From Galaxea fascicularis (Eukaryota > Cnidaria > Anthozoa > Scleractinia > Euphylliidae), in NCBI GenBank assembly GCA_948470475.1, contig OX419344.1, positions 24,421,725 to 24,485,724 on the forward strand: a stretch of DNA of 64,000 nucleotides, in the 5' to 3' direction. Shown here in pieces: positions 32,631 to 46,400 of this stretch (position 1 is its first letter; each line of letters begins with the position of its first letter). The notes under the pieces are model-generated. The model had not been told where the DNA came from. It was given only the letters and a program-made list of their open reading frames with translations, and searched no databases. The position numbers and the translations under genes were made by a program.

Positions 32631-34799
32631 AATGTTCATATGGTCATTTCTCTTTGGAAATCAGGAGTTTTGTGGATTTTTTTGCTGGGTATAAAAAAGG
32701 GAATCAGATAAACACGTGCTCCAAGTTACAAGACTAGAGCTCTTATATTGACCGAGACAATAGCCTATGATTATTCAAACAATAGAAATTGGTCAATGAG
32801 CAAAATCGAGCAAAATTCAAATACCATTGTTTCAATGTTCATATGGTCATTTCTCTTTCAAAATGAGGAGTTTTGTGGATTTTTTTGCTGGGTATAAAGA
32901 AGGGAATCAGATAAACATGTGCTCCAAGTTACAAGGTTAGAGCTCTTATATTGACCGAGACAATCGCCTATGATTATTCAAACAATAGAAATTGGTCAAT
33001 GAACAAAATCGAGCAAAATTCAAATACCATTGTTTCAATGTTCATATGGTCATTTCTCTTTGAAAATGAGGAGTTTTGTGGATTTTTTTGCTGGGTATAA
33101 AGAAGGGAATCAGATAAACATGTGCTCCAAGTTACAAGGCTAGAGCTCTTATATTGACCGAGAAAATCGCCTATGATTATTCAAACAATAGAAATTGGTC
33201 AATGAGCAAAATCGAGCAAAATTCAAATACCATTGTTTCAATGTTCATATGGTCATTTCTCTTTCAAAATGAGGAGTTTTGTGGATTTTTTTGCTGGGTA
33301 TAAAGAAGGCAATGAGATAAACATGTGCTCCAAGTTACAAAGCTAGAGCTCTTATATTGACCGAGACAATCGCCTATGATTATTCAAAAAATAGAAATTG
33401 GTCAATGAGCAAAATCGAGCAAAATTCAAATACTATTGTTTCAATGTTCATATGGTCAGTTCTCTTTGAAAATGAGGAGTTTTGTGGATTTTTTTGCTGG
33501 GTATAAAGAAGGGAATCAGATAAACAAGTGCTTCAAGTTACAAGGTTAGAGCTCTTATATTGACCGAGACAATCGCCTATGATTATTCAAACAATAGAAA
33601 TTGGTCAATGAGCAAAATCGAGCAAAATTCAAAATGCCATTGTTTCAATGTTCATATGGTCAGTTCTCTTTGAAAATGAGGAGTTTTGTGGATTTTTTTG
33701 CTTGGTATAAAGAAGGGAATCAGATAAACATGTGCTCCAAGTTACAAGGCTAGAGCTCTTATATTGACCGAGAAAATCGCCTCTGATTATTCAAACAATA
33801 GAAATTGGTCAATGAGCAAAATCGAGCAAAATTCAAATACCATTGTTTCAATGTTCATATGGTCATTTCTCTTTGAAAATGAGGAGTTTTGTGGATTTTT
33901 TTGCTGGGTATAAAGAAGGGAATCAGATAAACATGTGCTCCAAGTTACAAGACTAGAGCTCTTATATTGACCGAGACAATAGCCTATGATTATTCAAACA
34001 ATAGAAATTGGTCAATGAGCAAAACCGAGCAAAATTCAAATACTATTGTTTCAATGTTCATATGGTCAGTTCTCTTTGAAAATGAGGAGTTTTGTGGATT
34101 TTTTTGCTGGGTATAAAGAAGGGAATCAGATAAACAAGTGCTTCAAGTTACAAGGTTAGAGCTCTTATATTGACCGAGACAATCGCCTATGATTATTCAA
34201 ACAATAGAAATTGGTCAATGAGCAAAATCGAGCAAAATTCAAAATGCCATTGTTTCAATGTTCATATGGTCAGTTCTCTTTGAAAATGAGGAGTTTTGTG
34301 GATTTTTTTGCTGGGTATAAAGAAGGGAATCAGATAAACATGTGCTCCAAGTTACAAGACTAGAGCTCTTATATTGACCGAGACAATAGCCTATGATTAT
34401 TCAAACAATAGAAATTGGTCAATGAGCAAAATCGAGCAAAATTCAAATACCATTGTTTCAATGTTCATATGGTCATTTCTCTTTGAAAATGAGGAGTTTT
34501 GTGGATTTTTTTGCTGGGTATAAAGAAGGGAATCAGATAAACATGTGCTCCAAGTTACAAGGCTAGAGCTCTTATATTGACCGAGAAAATCGCCTATGAT
34601 TATTCAAACAATAGAAATTGGTCAATGAGCAAAATCGAGCAAAATTCAAATACCATTGTTTCAATGTTCATATGGTCAGTTCTCTTTGAAAATGAGGAGT
34701 TTTGTGGATTTTTTTGCTGCGTATAAAGAAGGGAATCAGATAAACATGTGCTCCAAGTTACAAGGCTAAAGCTCTTATATTGACCGAGACAATCGCCTA

Positions 34800-36220
34800 T
34801 GATTATTCAAACAATAGAAAGTGGTCAATGAGCAAAATCGAGCAAAATTCAAATACCATTGTTTCAATGTTCATATGGTCATTTCTCTTTCAAAATGAGG
34901 AGTTTTGTGGATTTGTTTGCTGGGTATAAAGAAGGAAATGAGAAAAAGAAGTGCTCCAAGTAACAAGGTTAGAGCTCTTATATTGACCGAGAAAATCGCC
35001 TATGATTATTCAAACAATAGAAATTGGTCAATGAGCAAAATCGAGCAAAATTCAAATACCATTGTTTCAATGTTCATATGGTCATTTCTCTTTCAAAATG
35101 AGGAGTTTTGTGGATTTTTTTGCTGGATATAAAGAAGGGAATCAGATAAACATGTGCTCCAAGTTACAAGGCTGGAGCTGTAATATTGACCGAGAAAATC
35201 GCCTATGATTATTCAAACAATAGAAATTGGTCACTGAGCAAAATCGAGCAAAATTCAAATACCATTGTTTCAATGTTCATATGGTCATTTCTCTTATATT
35301 GACCAAGACAATCGCCTATGATTATTCAAACAATAGAAAGTGGTCAATGAGCAAAATCGAGCAAAATTCAAATACCATTGTTTCAATGTTCATATGGTCA
35401 TTTCTCTTTCAAAATGAGGAGTTTTGTGGATTTGTTTGCTGGGTATAAAGAAGGAAATGAGAAAAAGAAGTGCTCCAAGTAACAAGGTTAGAGCTCTTAT
35501 ATTGACCGAGAAAATCGCCTATGATTATTCAAACAATAGAAATTGGTCAATGAGCAAAATCGAGCAAAATTCAAATACCATTGTTTCAATGTTCATATGG
35601 TCATTTCTCTTTCAAAATGAGGAGTTTTGTGGATTTTTTTGCTGGATATAAAGAAGGGAATCAGATAAACATGTGCTCCAAGTTACAAGGCTAGAGCTGT
35701 AATATTGACCGACCCATTGTTTCAATGTTCATATGGTCATTTCTCTTTGGAAATCAGGAGTTTTGTGGATTTTTTTGCTGGGTATAAAAAAGGGAATCAG
35801 ATAAACACGTGCTCCAAGTTACAAGACTAGAGCTCTTATATTGACCGAGACAATAGCCTATGATTATTCAAACAATAGAAATTGGTCAATGAGCAAAATC
35901 GAGCAAAATTCAAATACCATTGTTTCAATGTTCATATGGTCATTTCTCTTTCAAAATGAGGAGTTTTGTGGATTTTTTTGCTGGGTATAAAGAAGGGAAT
36001 CAGATAAACATGTGCTCCAAGTTACAAGGTTAGAGCTCTTATATTGACCGAGACAATCGCCTATGATTATTCAAACAATAGAAATTGGTCAATGAACAAA
36101 ATCGAGCAAAATTCAAATACCATTGTTTCAATGTTCATATGGTCATTTCTCTTTGAAAATGAGGAGTTTTGTGGATTTTTTTGCTGGGTATAAAGAAGGG
36201 AATCAGATAAACATGTGCTC
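34800..36220 (+). repeat. Compound 519 bp repeat block, copy 2
   Basis: It repeats the block at about 31.7-33.1 kb, offset 3093 bp, including the unusual fusion attgaccgacccattgtttc (35704 versus 32611), gaaatcagg and aaacacgtgctcc. It has two full 519 bp units (34905, 35424), one fewer than copy 1, and its ctggagctg variant matches the first rather than the second unit of copy 1. Confidence 0.82.
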
Positions 36221-37479
36221 CAAGTTACAAGACTAGAGCTCTTATATTGACCGAGACAATAGCCTATGATTATTCAAACAATAGAAATTGGTCAATGAGC
36301 AAAATCGAGCAAAATTCAAATACCATTGTTTCAATGTTCATATGGTCATTTCTCTTTGAAAATGAGGAGTTTTGTGGATTTTTTTGCTGGGTATAAAGAA
36401 GGAATCAGATAAACATGTGCTCCAAGTTACAAGACTAGAGCTCTTATATTGACCGAGAGATTAGCCTATGATTATTCAAACAATAGAAATTGGTCAATGA
36501 GCAAAATCGAGCAAAATTCAAAATGCCATTGTTTCAATGTTCATATGGTCAGTTCTCTTTGAAAATGAGGAGTTTTGTGGATTTTTTTGCTGGGTATAAA
36601 GAAGGGAATCAGATAAACAAGTGCTTCAAGTTACCAGGTTAGAGCTCTTATATTGACCGAGACAATCGCCTATGATTATTCAAACAATAGAAATTGGTCA
36701 ATGAGCAAAATCGAGCAAAATTCAAAATGCCATTGTTTCAATGTTCATATGGTCAGTTCTCTTTGAAAATGAGGAGTTTTGTGGATTTTTTTGCTGGGTA
36801 TAAAGAAGGGAATCAGATAAACATGTGCTCCAAGTTACAAGGCTAAAGCTCTTATATTGACCGAGACAATCGCCTATGATTATTCAAACAATAGAAATTG
36901 GTCAATGAGCAAAATCGAGCAAAATTCAAATACCATTGTTTCAATGTTCATATGGTCATTTCTCTTTCAAAATGAGGAGTTTTGTGGATGTTTTTGCTGG
37001 GTATAAAGAAGGAAATGAGATAAACATGTGCTCCAAGTTACAAGGTTAGAGCTCTTATATTGACCGAGACAATCGCCTATGATTATTCAAACATTAGAAA
37101 TTGGTCAATGAGCAAAATCGAGCAAAATTCAAATACCATTGTTTCAATGTTCATATGGTCATTTCTCTTTCAAAATGAGGAGTTTTGTGGATTTTTTTGC
37201 TGGGTATAAAGAAGGCAATGAGATAAACATGTGCTCCAAGTTACAAAGCTAGAGCTCTTATATTGACCGAGACAATCGCCTATGATTATTCAAAAAATAG
37301 AAATTGGTCAATGAGCAAAATCGAGCAAAATTCAAATACTATTGTTTCAATGTTCATATGGTCAGTTCTCTTTGAAAATCAGGAGTTTTGTGGATTTTTT
37401 TGCTGGGTATAAAGAAGGGAATCAGATAAACAAGTGCTTCAAGTTACAAGGTTAGAGCTCTTATATTGACCGAGACAAT

Positions 37480-40400
37480 CGCCTATGATTATTCAAACAA
37501 TAGAAATTGGTCAATGAGCAAAATCGAGCAAAATTCAAAATGCCATTGTTTCAATGTTCATATGGTCAGTTCTCTTTGAAAATGAGGAGTTTTGTCGATT
37601 TTTTTGCTGGGTATAAAGAAGGGAATCAGATAAACATGTGCTCCAAGTTACAAGGCTACAGCTCTTATATTGACCGCGAAAATCGCCTATGATTATTCAA
37701 ACAATAGAAATTGGTCAATGAGCAAAATCGAGCAAAATTCAAATACCATTGTTTCAATGTTCATATGGTCATTTCTCTTTGAAAATGAGGAGTTTTGTGG
37801 ATTTTTTTGCTGGGTATAAAGAAGGGAATCAGATAAACATGTGCTCCAAGTTACAAGACTAGAGCTCTTATATTGACCGAGACAATAGCCTATGATTATT
37901 CAAACAATAGAAATTGGTCAATGAGCAAAATCGAGCAAAATTCAAATACTATTGTTTCAATGTTCATATGGTCAGTTCTCTTTGAAAATGAGGAGTTTTG
38001 TGGATTTTTTTGCTGGGTATAAAGAAGGGAATCAGATAAACAAGTGCTTCAAGTTACAAGGTTAGAGCTCTTATATTGACCGAGACAATCGCCTATGATT
38101 ATTCAAACAATAGAAATTGGTCAATGAGCAAAATCGAGCAAAATTCAAAATGCCATTGTTTCAATGTTCATATGGTCAGTTCTCTTTGAAAATGAGGAGT
38201 TTTGTCGATTTTTTTGCTGGGTATAAAGAAGGGAATCAGATAAACATGTGCTCCAAGTTACAAGGCTACAGCTCTTATATTGACCGAGAAAATCGCCTAT
38301 GATTATTCAAACAATAGAAATTGGTCAATGAGCAAAATCGAGCAAAATTCAAATACCATTGTTTCAATGTTCATATGGTCATTTCTCTTTGAAAATGAGG
38401 AGTTTTGTGGATTTTTTTGCTGGGTATAAAGAAGGGAATCAGATAAACATGTGCTCCAAGTTACAAGACTAGAGCTCTTATATTGACCGAGACAATAGCC
38501 TATGATTATTCAAACAATAGAAATTGGTCAATGAGCAAAATCGAGCAAAATTCAAATACTATTGTTTCAATGTTCATATGGTCAGTTCTCTTTGAAAATG
38601 AGGAGTTTTGTGGATTTTTTTGCTGGGTATAAAGAAGGGAATCAGATAAACAAGTGCTTCAAGTTACAAGGTTAGAGCTCTTATATTGACCGAGACAATC
38701 GCCTATGATTATTCAAACAATAGAAATTGGTCAATGAGCAAAATCGAGCAAAATTCAAAATGCCATTGTTTCAATGTTCATATGGTCAGTTCTCTTTGAA
38801 AATGAGGAGTTTTGTGGATTTTTTTGCTGGGTATAAAGAAGGGAATCAGATAAACATGTGCTCCAAGTTACAAGGCTACAGCTCTTATATTGACCGCGAA
38901 AATCGCCTATGATTATTCAAACAATAGAAATTGGTCAATGAGCAAAATCGAGCAAAATTCAAATACCATTGTTTCAATGTTCATATGGTCATTTCTCTTT
39001 CAAAATGAGGAGTTTTGTGGATTTTTTTGCTGGGTATAAAGAAGGCAATGAGATAAACATGTGCTCCAAGTTACAAAGCTAGAGCTCTTATATTGACCGA
39101 GACAATCGCCTATGATTATTCAAAAAATAGAAATTGGTCAATGAGCAAAATCGAGCAAAATTCAAATACTATTGTTTCAATGTTCATATGGTCAGTTCTC
39201 TTTGAAAATGAGGAGTTTTGTGGATTTTTTTGCTGGGTATAAAGAAGGGAATCAGATAAACAAGTGCTTCAAGTTACAAGGTTAGAGCTCTTATATTGAC
39301 CGAGACAATCGCCTATGATTATTCAAACAATAGAAATTGGTCAATGAGCAAAATCGAGCAAAATTCAAAATGCCATTGTTTCAATGTTCATATGGTCAGT
39401 TCTCTTTGAAAATGAGGAGTTTTGTCGATTTTTTTGCTGGGTATAAAGAAGGGAATCAGATAAACATGTGCTCCAAGTTACAAGGCTACAGCTCTTATAT
39501 TGACCGCGAAAATCGCCTATGATTATTCAAACAATAGAAATTGGTCAATGAGCAAAATCGAGCAAAATTCAAATACCATTGTTTCAATGTTCATATGGTC
39601 ATTTCTCTTTGAAAATGAGGAGTTTTGTGGATTTTTTTGCTGGGTATAAAGAAGGGAATCAGATAAACATGTGCTCCAAGTTACAAGACTAGAGCTCTTA
39701 TATTGACCGAGACAATAGCCTATGATTATTCAAACAATAGAAATTGGTCAATGAGCAAAATCGAGCAAAATTCAAATACTATTGTTTCAATGTTCATATG
39801 GTCAGTTCTCTTTGAAAATGAGGAGTTTTGTGGATTTTTTTGCTGGGTATAAAGAAGGGAATCAGATAAACAAGTGCTTCAAGTTACAAGGTTAGAGCTC
39901 TTATATTGACCGAGACAATCGCCTATGATTATTCAAACAATAGAAATTGGTCAATGAGCAAAATCGAGCAAAATTCAAAATGCCATTGTTTCAATGTTCA
40001 TATGGTCAGTTCTCTTTGAAAATGAGGAGTTTTGTGGATTTTTTTGCTGGGTATAAAGAAGGGAATCAGATAAACATGTGCTCCAAGTTACAAGGCTACA
40101 GCTCTTATATTGACCGAGAAAATCGCCTATGATTATTCAAACAATAGAAATTGGTCAATGAGCAAAATCGAGCAAAATTCAAATACCATTGTTTCAATGT
40201 TCATATGGTCATTTCTCTTTGAAAATGAGGAGTTTTGTGGATTTTTTTGCTGGGTATAAAGAAGGGAATCAGATAAACATGTGCTCCAAGTTACAAGACT
40301 AGAGCTCTTATATTGACCGAGACAATAGCCTATGATTATTCAAACAATAGAAATTGGTCAATGAGCAAAATCGAGCAAAATTCAAAATGCCATTGTTTCA

Positions 40401-43400
40401 ATGTTCATATGGTCAGTTCTCTTTGAAAATGAGGAGTTTTGTGGATTTTTTTGCTGGGTATAAAGAAGGGAATCAGATAAACAAGTGCTTCAAGTTACAA
40501 GGTTAGAGCTCTTATATTGACCGAGACAATCGCCTATGATTATTCAAACAATAGAAATTGGTCAATGAGCAAAATCGAGCAAAATTCAAAATGCCATTGT
40601 TTCAATGTTCATATGGTCAGTTCTCTTTGAAAATGAGGAGTTTTGTGGATTTTTTTGCTGGGTATAAAGAAGGGAATCAGATAAACATGTGCTCCAAGTT
40701 ACAAGGCTAAAGCTCTTATATTGACCGAGACAATCGCCTATGATTATTCAAACAATAGAAATTGGTCAATGAGCAAAATCGAGCAAAATTCAAATACCAT
40801 TGTTTCAATGTTCATATGGTCATTTCTCTTTCAAAATGAGGAGTTTTGTGGATTTTTTTGCTGGGTATAAAGAAGGAAATGAGATAAACATGTGCTCCAA
40901 GTTACAAGGTTAGAGCTTTTATATTGACCGAGACAATCGCCTATGATTATTCAAACATTAGAAATTGGTCAATGAGCAAAATCGAGCAAAATTCAAATAC
41001 CATTGTTTCAATGTTCATATGGTCATTTCTCTTTCAAAATGAGGAGTTTTGTGGATTTTTTTGCTGGGTATAAAGAAGGGAATCAGATAAACATGTGCTC
41101 CAAGTTACAAGACTAGAGCTCTTATATTGACCAAGACAATAGCCTATGATTATTCAAACAATAGAAATTGGTCAATGAGCAAAATCGAGCAAAATTCAAA
41201 TACCATTGTTTCAATGTTCATATGGTCATTTCTCTTTCAAAATGAGGAGTTTTGTGGATTTTTTTGCTGGGTATAAAGAAGGGAATCAGATAAACATGTG
41301 CTCCAAGTTACAAGGTTAGAGCTCTTATATTGACCGAGACAATCGCCTATGATTATTCAAACAATAGAAATTGGTCAATGAACAAAATCGAGCAAAATTC
41401 AAATACCATTGTTTCAATGTTCATATGGTCATTTCTCTTTGAAAATGAGGAGTTTTGTGGATTTTTTTGCTGGGTATAAAGAAGGGAATCAGATAAACAT
41501 GTGCTCCAAGTTACAAGGCTAGAGCTCTTATATTGACCGAGAAAATCGCCTATGATTATTCAAACAATAGAAATTGGTCAATGAGCAAAATCGAGCAAAA
41601 TTCAAATACCATTGTTTCAATGTTCATATGGTCATTTCTCTTTCAAAATGAGGAGTTTTGTGGATTTTTTTGCTGGGTATAAAGAAGGCAATGAGATAAA
41701 CATGTGCTCCAAGTTACAAAGCTAGAGCTCTTATATTGACCGAGACAATCGCCTATGATTATTCAAAAAATAGAAATTGGTCAATGAGCAAAATCGAGCA
41801 AAATTCAAATACTATTGTTTCAATGTTCATATGGTCAGTTCTCTTTGAAAATGAGGAGTTTTGTGGATTTTTTTGCTGGGTATAAAGAAGGGAATCAGAT
41901 AAACAAGTGCTTCAAGTTACAAGGTTAGAGCTCTTATATTGACCGAGACAATCGCCTATGATTATTCAAACAATAGAAATTGGTCAATGAGCAAAATCGA
42001 GCAAAATTCAAAATGCCATTGTTTCAATGTTCATATGGTCAGTTCTCTTTGAAAATGAGGAGTTTTGTGGATTTTTTTGCTGGGTATAAAGAAGGGAATC
42101 AGATAAACATGTGCTCCAAGTTACAAGGTTAGAGCTCTTATATTGACCGAGACAATCGCCTATGATTATTCAAACAATAGAAATTGGTCAATGAGCAAAA
42201 TCGAGCAAAATTCAAAATGCCATTGTTTCAATGTTCATATGGTCAGTTCTCTTTGAAAATGAGGAGTTTTGTCGATTTTTTTGCTGGGTATAAAGAAGGG
42301 AATCAGATAAACATGTGCTCCAAGTTACAAGGCTACAGCTCTTATATTGACCGCGAAAATCGCCTATGATTATTCAAACAATAGAAATTGGTCAATGAGC
42401 AAAATCGAGCAAAATTCAAATACCATTGTTTCAATGTTCATATGGTCATTTCTCTTTCAAAATGAGGAGTTTTGTGGATTTTTTTGCTGGGTATAAAGAA
42501 GGCAATGAGATAAACATGTGCTCCAAGTTACAAAGCTAGAGCTCTTATATTGACCGAGACAATCGCCTATGATTATTCAAAAAATAGAAATTGGTCAATG
42601 AGCAAAATCGAGCAAAATTCAAATACTATTGTTTCAATGTTCATATGGTCAGTTCTCTTTGAAAATGAGGAGTTTTGTGGATTTTTTTGCTGGGTATAAA
42701 GAAGGGAATCAGATAAACAAGTGCTTCAAGTTACAAGGTTAGAGCTCTTATATTGACCGAGACAATCGCCTATGATTATTCAAACAATAGAAATTGGTCA
42801 ATGAGCAAAATCGAGCAAAATTCAAAATGCCATTGTTTCAATGTTCATATGGTCAGTTCTCTTTGAAAATGAGGAGTTTTGTCGATTTTTTTGCTGGGTA
42901 TAAAGAAGGGAATCAGATAAACATGTGCTCCAAGTTACAAGGCTACAGCTCTTATATTGACCGCGAAAATCGCCTATGATTATTCAAACAATAGAAATTG
43001 GTCAATGAGCAAAATCGAGCAAAATTCAAATACCATTGTTTCAATGTTCATATGGTCATTTCTCTTTGAAAATGAGGAGTTTTGTGGATTTTTTTGCTGG
43101 GTATAAAGAAGGGAATCAGATAAACATGTGCTCCAAGTTACAAGACTAGAGCTCTTATATTGACCGAGACAATAGCCTATGATTATTCAAACAATAGAAA
43201 TTGGTCAATGAGCAAAATCGAGCAAAATTCAAATACTATTGTTTCAATGTTCATATGGTCAGTTCTCTTTGAAAATGAGGAGTTTTGTGGATTTTTTTGC
43301 TGGGTATAAAGAAGGGAATCAGATAAACAAGTGCTTCAAGTTACCAGGTTAGAGCTCTTATATTGACCGAGACAATCGCCTATGATTATTCAAACAATAG

Positions 43401-46400
43401 AAATTGGTCAATGAGCAAAATCGAGCAAAATTCAAAATGCCATTGTTTCAATGTTCATATGGTCAGTTCTCTTTGAAAATGAGGAGTTTTGTGGATTTTT
43501 TTGCTGGGTATAAAGAAGGGAATCAGATAAACATGTGCTCCAAGTTACAAGGCTAAAGCTCTTATATTGACCGAGACAATCGCCTATGATTATTCAAACA
43601 ATAGAAATTGGTCAATGAGCAAAATCGAGCAAAATTCAAATACCATTGTTTCAATGTTCATATGGTCATTTCTCTTTCAAAATGAGGAGTTTTGTGGATT
43701 TTTTTGCTGGGTATAAAGAAGGGAATCAGATAAACATGTGCTCCAAGTTACAAGGTTAGAGCTCTTATATTGACCGAGAAAATCACCTATGATTATTCAA
43801 ACAATAGAAATTGGTCAATGAGCAAAATCGAGCAAAATTCAAATACCATTGTTTCAATGTTCATATGGTCATTTCTCTTTCAAAATGAGGAGTTTTGTGG
43901 ATTTTTTTGCTGGGTATAAAGAAGGCAATGAGATAAACATGTGCTCCAAGTTACAAAGCTAGAGCTCTTATATTGACCGAGACAATCGCCTATGATTATT
44001 CAAAAAATAGAAATTGGTCAATGAGCAAAATCGAGCAAAATTCAAATACTATTGTTTCAATGTTCATATGGTCAGTTCTCTTTGAAAATGAGGAGTTTTG
44101 TGGATTTTTTTGCTGGGTATAAAGAAGGGAATCAGATAAACAAGTGCTTCAAGTTACAAGGTTAGAGCTCTTATATTGACCGAGACAATCGCCTATGATT
44201 ATTCAAACAATAGAAATTGGTCAATGAGCAAAATCGAGCAAAATTCAAAATGCCATTGTTTCAATGTTCATATGGTCAGTTCTCTTTGAAAATGAGGAGT
44301 TTTGTCGATTTTTTTGCTGGGTATAAAGAAGGGAATCAGATAAACATGTGCTCCAAGTTACAAGGCTACAGCTCTTATATTGACCGAGAAAATCGCCTAT
44401 GATTATTCAAACAATAGAAATTGGTCAATGAGCAAAATCGAGCAAAATTCAAATACCATTGTTTCAATGTTCATATGGTCATTTCTCTTTGAAAATGAGG
44501 AGTTTTGTGGATTTTTTTGCTGGGTATAAAGAAGGGAATCAGATAAACATGTGCTCCAAGTTACAAGACTAGAGCTCTTATATTGACCGAGACAATAGCC
44601 TATGATTATTCAAACAATAGAAATTGGTCAATGAGCAAAATCGAGCAAAATTCAAATACTATTGTTTCAATGTTCATATGGTCAGTTCTCTTTGAAAATG
44701 AGGAGTTTTGTGGATTTTTTTGCTGGGTATAAAGAAGGGAATCAGATAAACAAGTGCTTCAAGTTACAAGGTTAGAGCTCTTATATTGACCGAGACAATC
44801 GCCTATGATTATTCAAACAATAGAAATTGGTCAATGAGCAAAATCGAGCAAAATTCAAAATGCCATTGTTTCAATGTTCATATGGTCAGTTCTCTTTGAA
44901 AATGAGGAGTTTTGTCGATTTTTTTGCTGGGTATAAAGAAGGGAATCAGATAAACATGTGCTCCAAGTTACAAGGCTACAGCTCTTATATTGACCGAGAA
45001 AATCGCCTATGATTATTCAAACAATAGAAATTGGTCAATGAGCAAAATCGAGCAAAATTCAAATACCATTGTTTCAATGTTCATATGGTCATTTCTCTTT
45101 GAAAATGAGGAGTTTTGTGGATTTTTTTGCTGGGTATAAAGAAGGGAATCAGATAAACATGTGCTCCAAGTTACAAGACTAGAGCTCTTATATTGACCGA
45201 GACAATAGCCTATGATTATTCAAACAATAGAAATTGGTCAATGAGCAAAATCGAGCAAAATTCAAAATGCCATTGTTTCAATGTTCATATGGTCAGTTCT
45301 CTTTGAAAATGAGGAGTTTTGTGGATTTTTTTGCTGGGTATAAAGAAGGGAATCAGATAAACAAGTGCTTCAAGTTACAAGGTTAGAGCTCTTATATTGA
45401 CCGAGACAATCGCCTATGATTATTCAAACAATAGAAATTGGTCAATGAGCAAAATCGAGCAAAATTCAAAATGCCATTGTTTCAATGTTCATATGGTCAG
45501 TTCTCTTTGAAAATGAGGAGTTTTGTGGATTTTTTTGCTGGGTATAAAGAAGGGAATCAGATAAACATGTGCTCCAAGTTACAAGGCTACAGCTCTTATA
45601 TTGACCGCGAAAATCGCCTATGATTATTCAAACAATAGAAATTGGTCAATGAGCAAAATCGAGCAAAATTCAAATACCATTGTTTCAATGTTCATATGGT
45701 CATTTCTCTTTCAAAATGAGGAGTTTTGTGGATTTTTTTGCTGGGTATAAAGAAGGCAATGAGATAAACATGTGCTCCAAGTTACAAAGCTAGAGCTCTT
45801 ATATTGACCGAGACAATCGCCTATGATTATTCAAAAAATAGAAATTGGTCAATGAGCAAAATCGAGCAAAATTCAAATACTATTGTTTCAATGTTCATAT
45901 GGTCAGTTCTCTTTGAAAATGAGGAGTTTTGTGGATTTTTTTGCTGGGTATAAAGAAGGGAATCAGATAAACAAGTGCTTCAAGTTACAAGGTTAGAGCT
46001 CTTATATTGACCGAGACAATCGCCTATGATTATTCAAACAATAGAAATTGGTCAATGAGCAAAATCGAGCAAAATTCAAATGCCATTGTTTCAATGTTCA
46101 TATGGTCAGTTCTCTTTGAAAATGAGGAGTTTTGTGGATTTTTTTGCTGGGTATAAAGAAGGGAATCAGATAAACAAGTGCTTCAAGTTACAAGGTTAGA
46201 GCTCTTATATTGACCGAGACAATCGCCTATGATTATTCAAACAATAGAAATTGGTCAATGAGCAAAATCGAGCAAAATTCAAAATGCCATTGTTTCAATG
46301 TTCATATGGTCAGTTCTCTTTGAAAATGAGGAGTTTTGTCGATTTTTTTGCTGGGTATAAAGAAGGGAATCAGATAAACATGTGCTCCAAGTTACAAGGC

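Noticed and set aside
28856..35651. Repeated 73-75 residue open frames (start MWICLLGIKK) in the 519 bp units
   Set aside because: These are satellite by-products in a unit with a truncated monomer. There is no family resemblance and no other gene signal.
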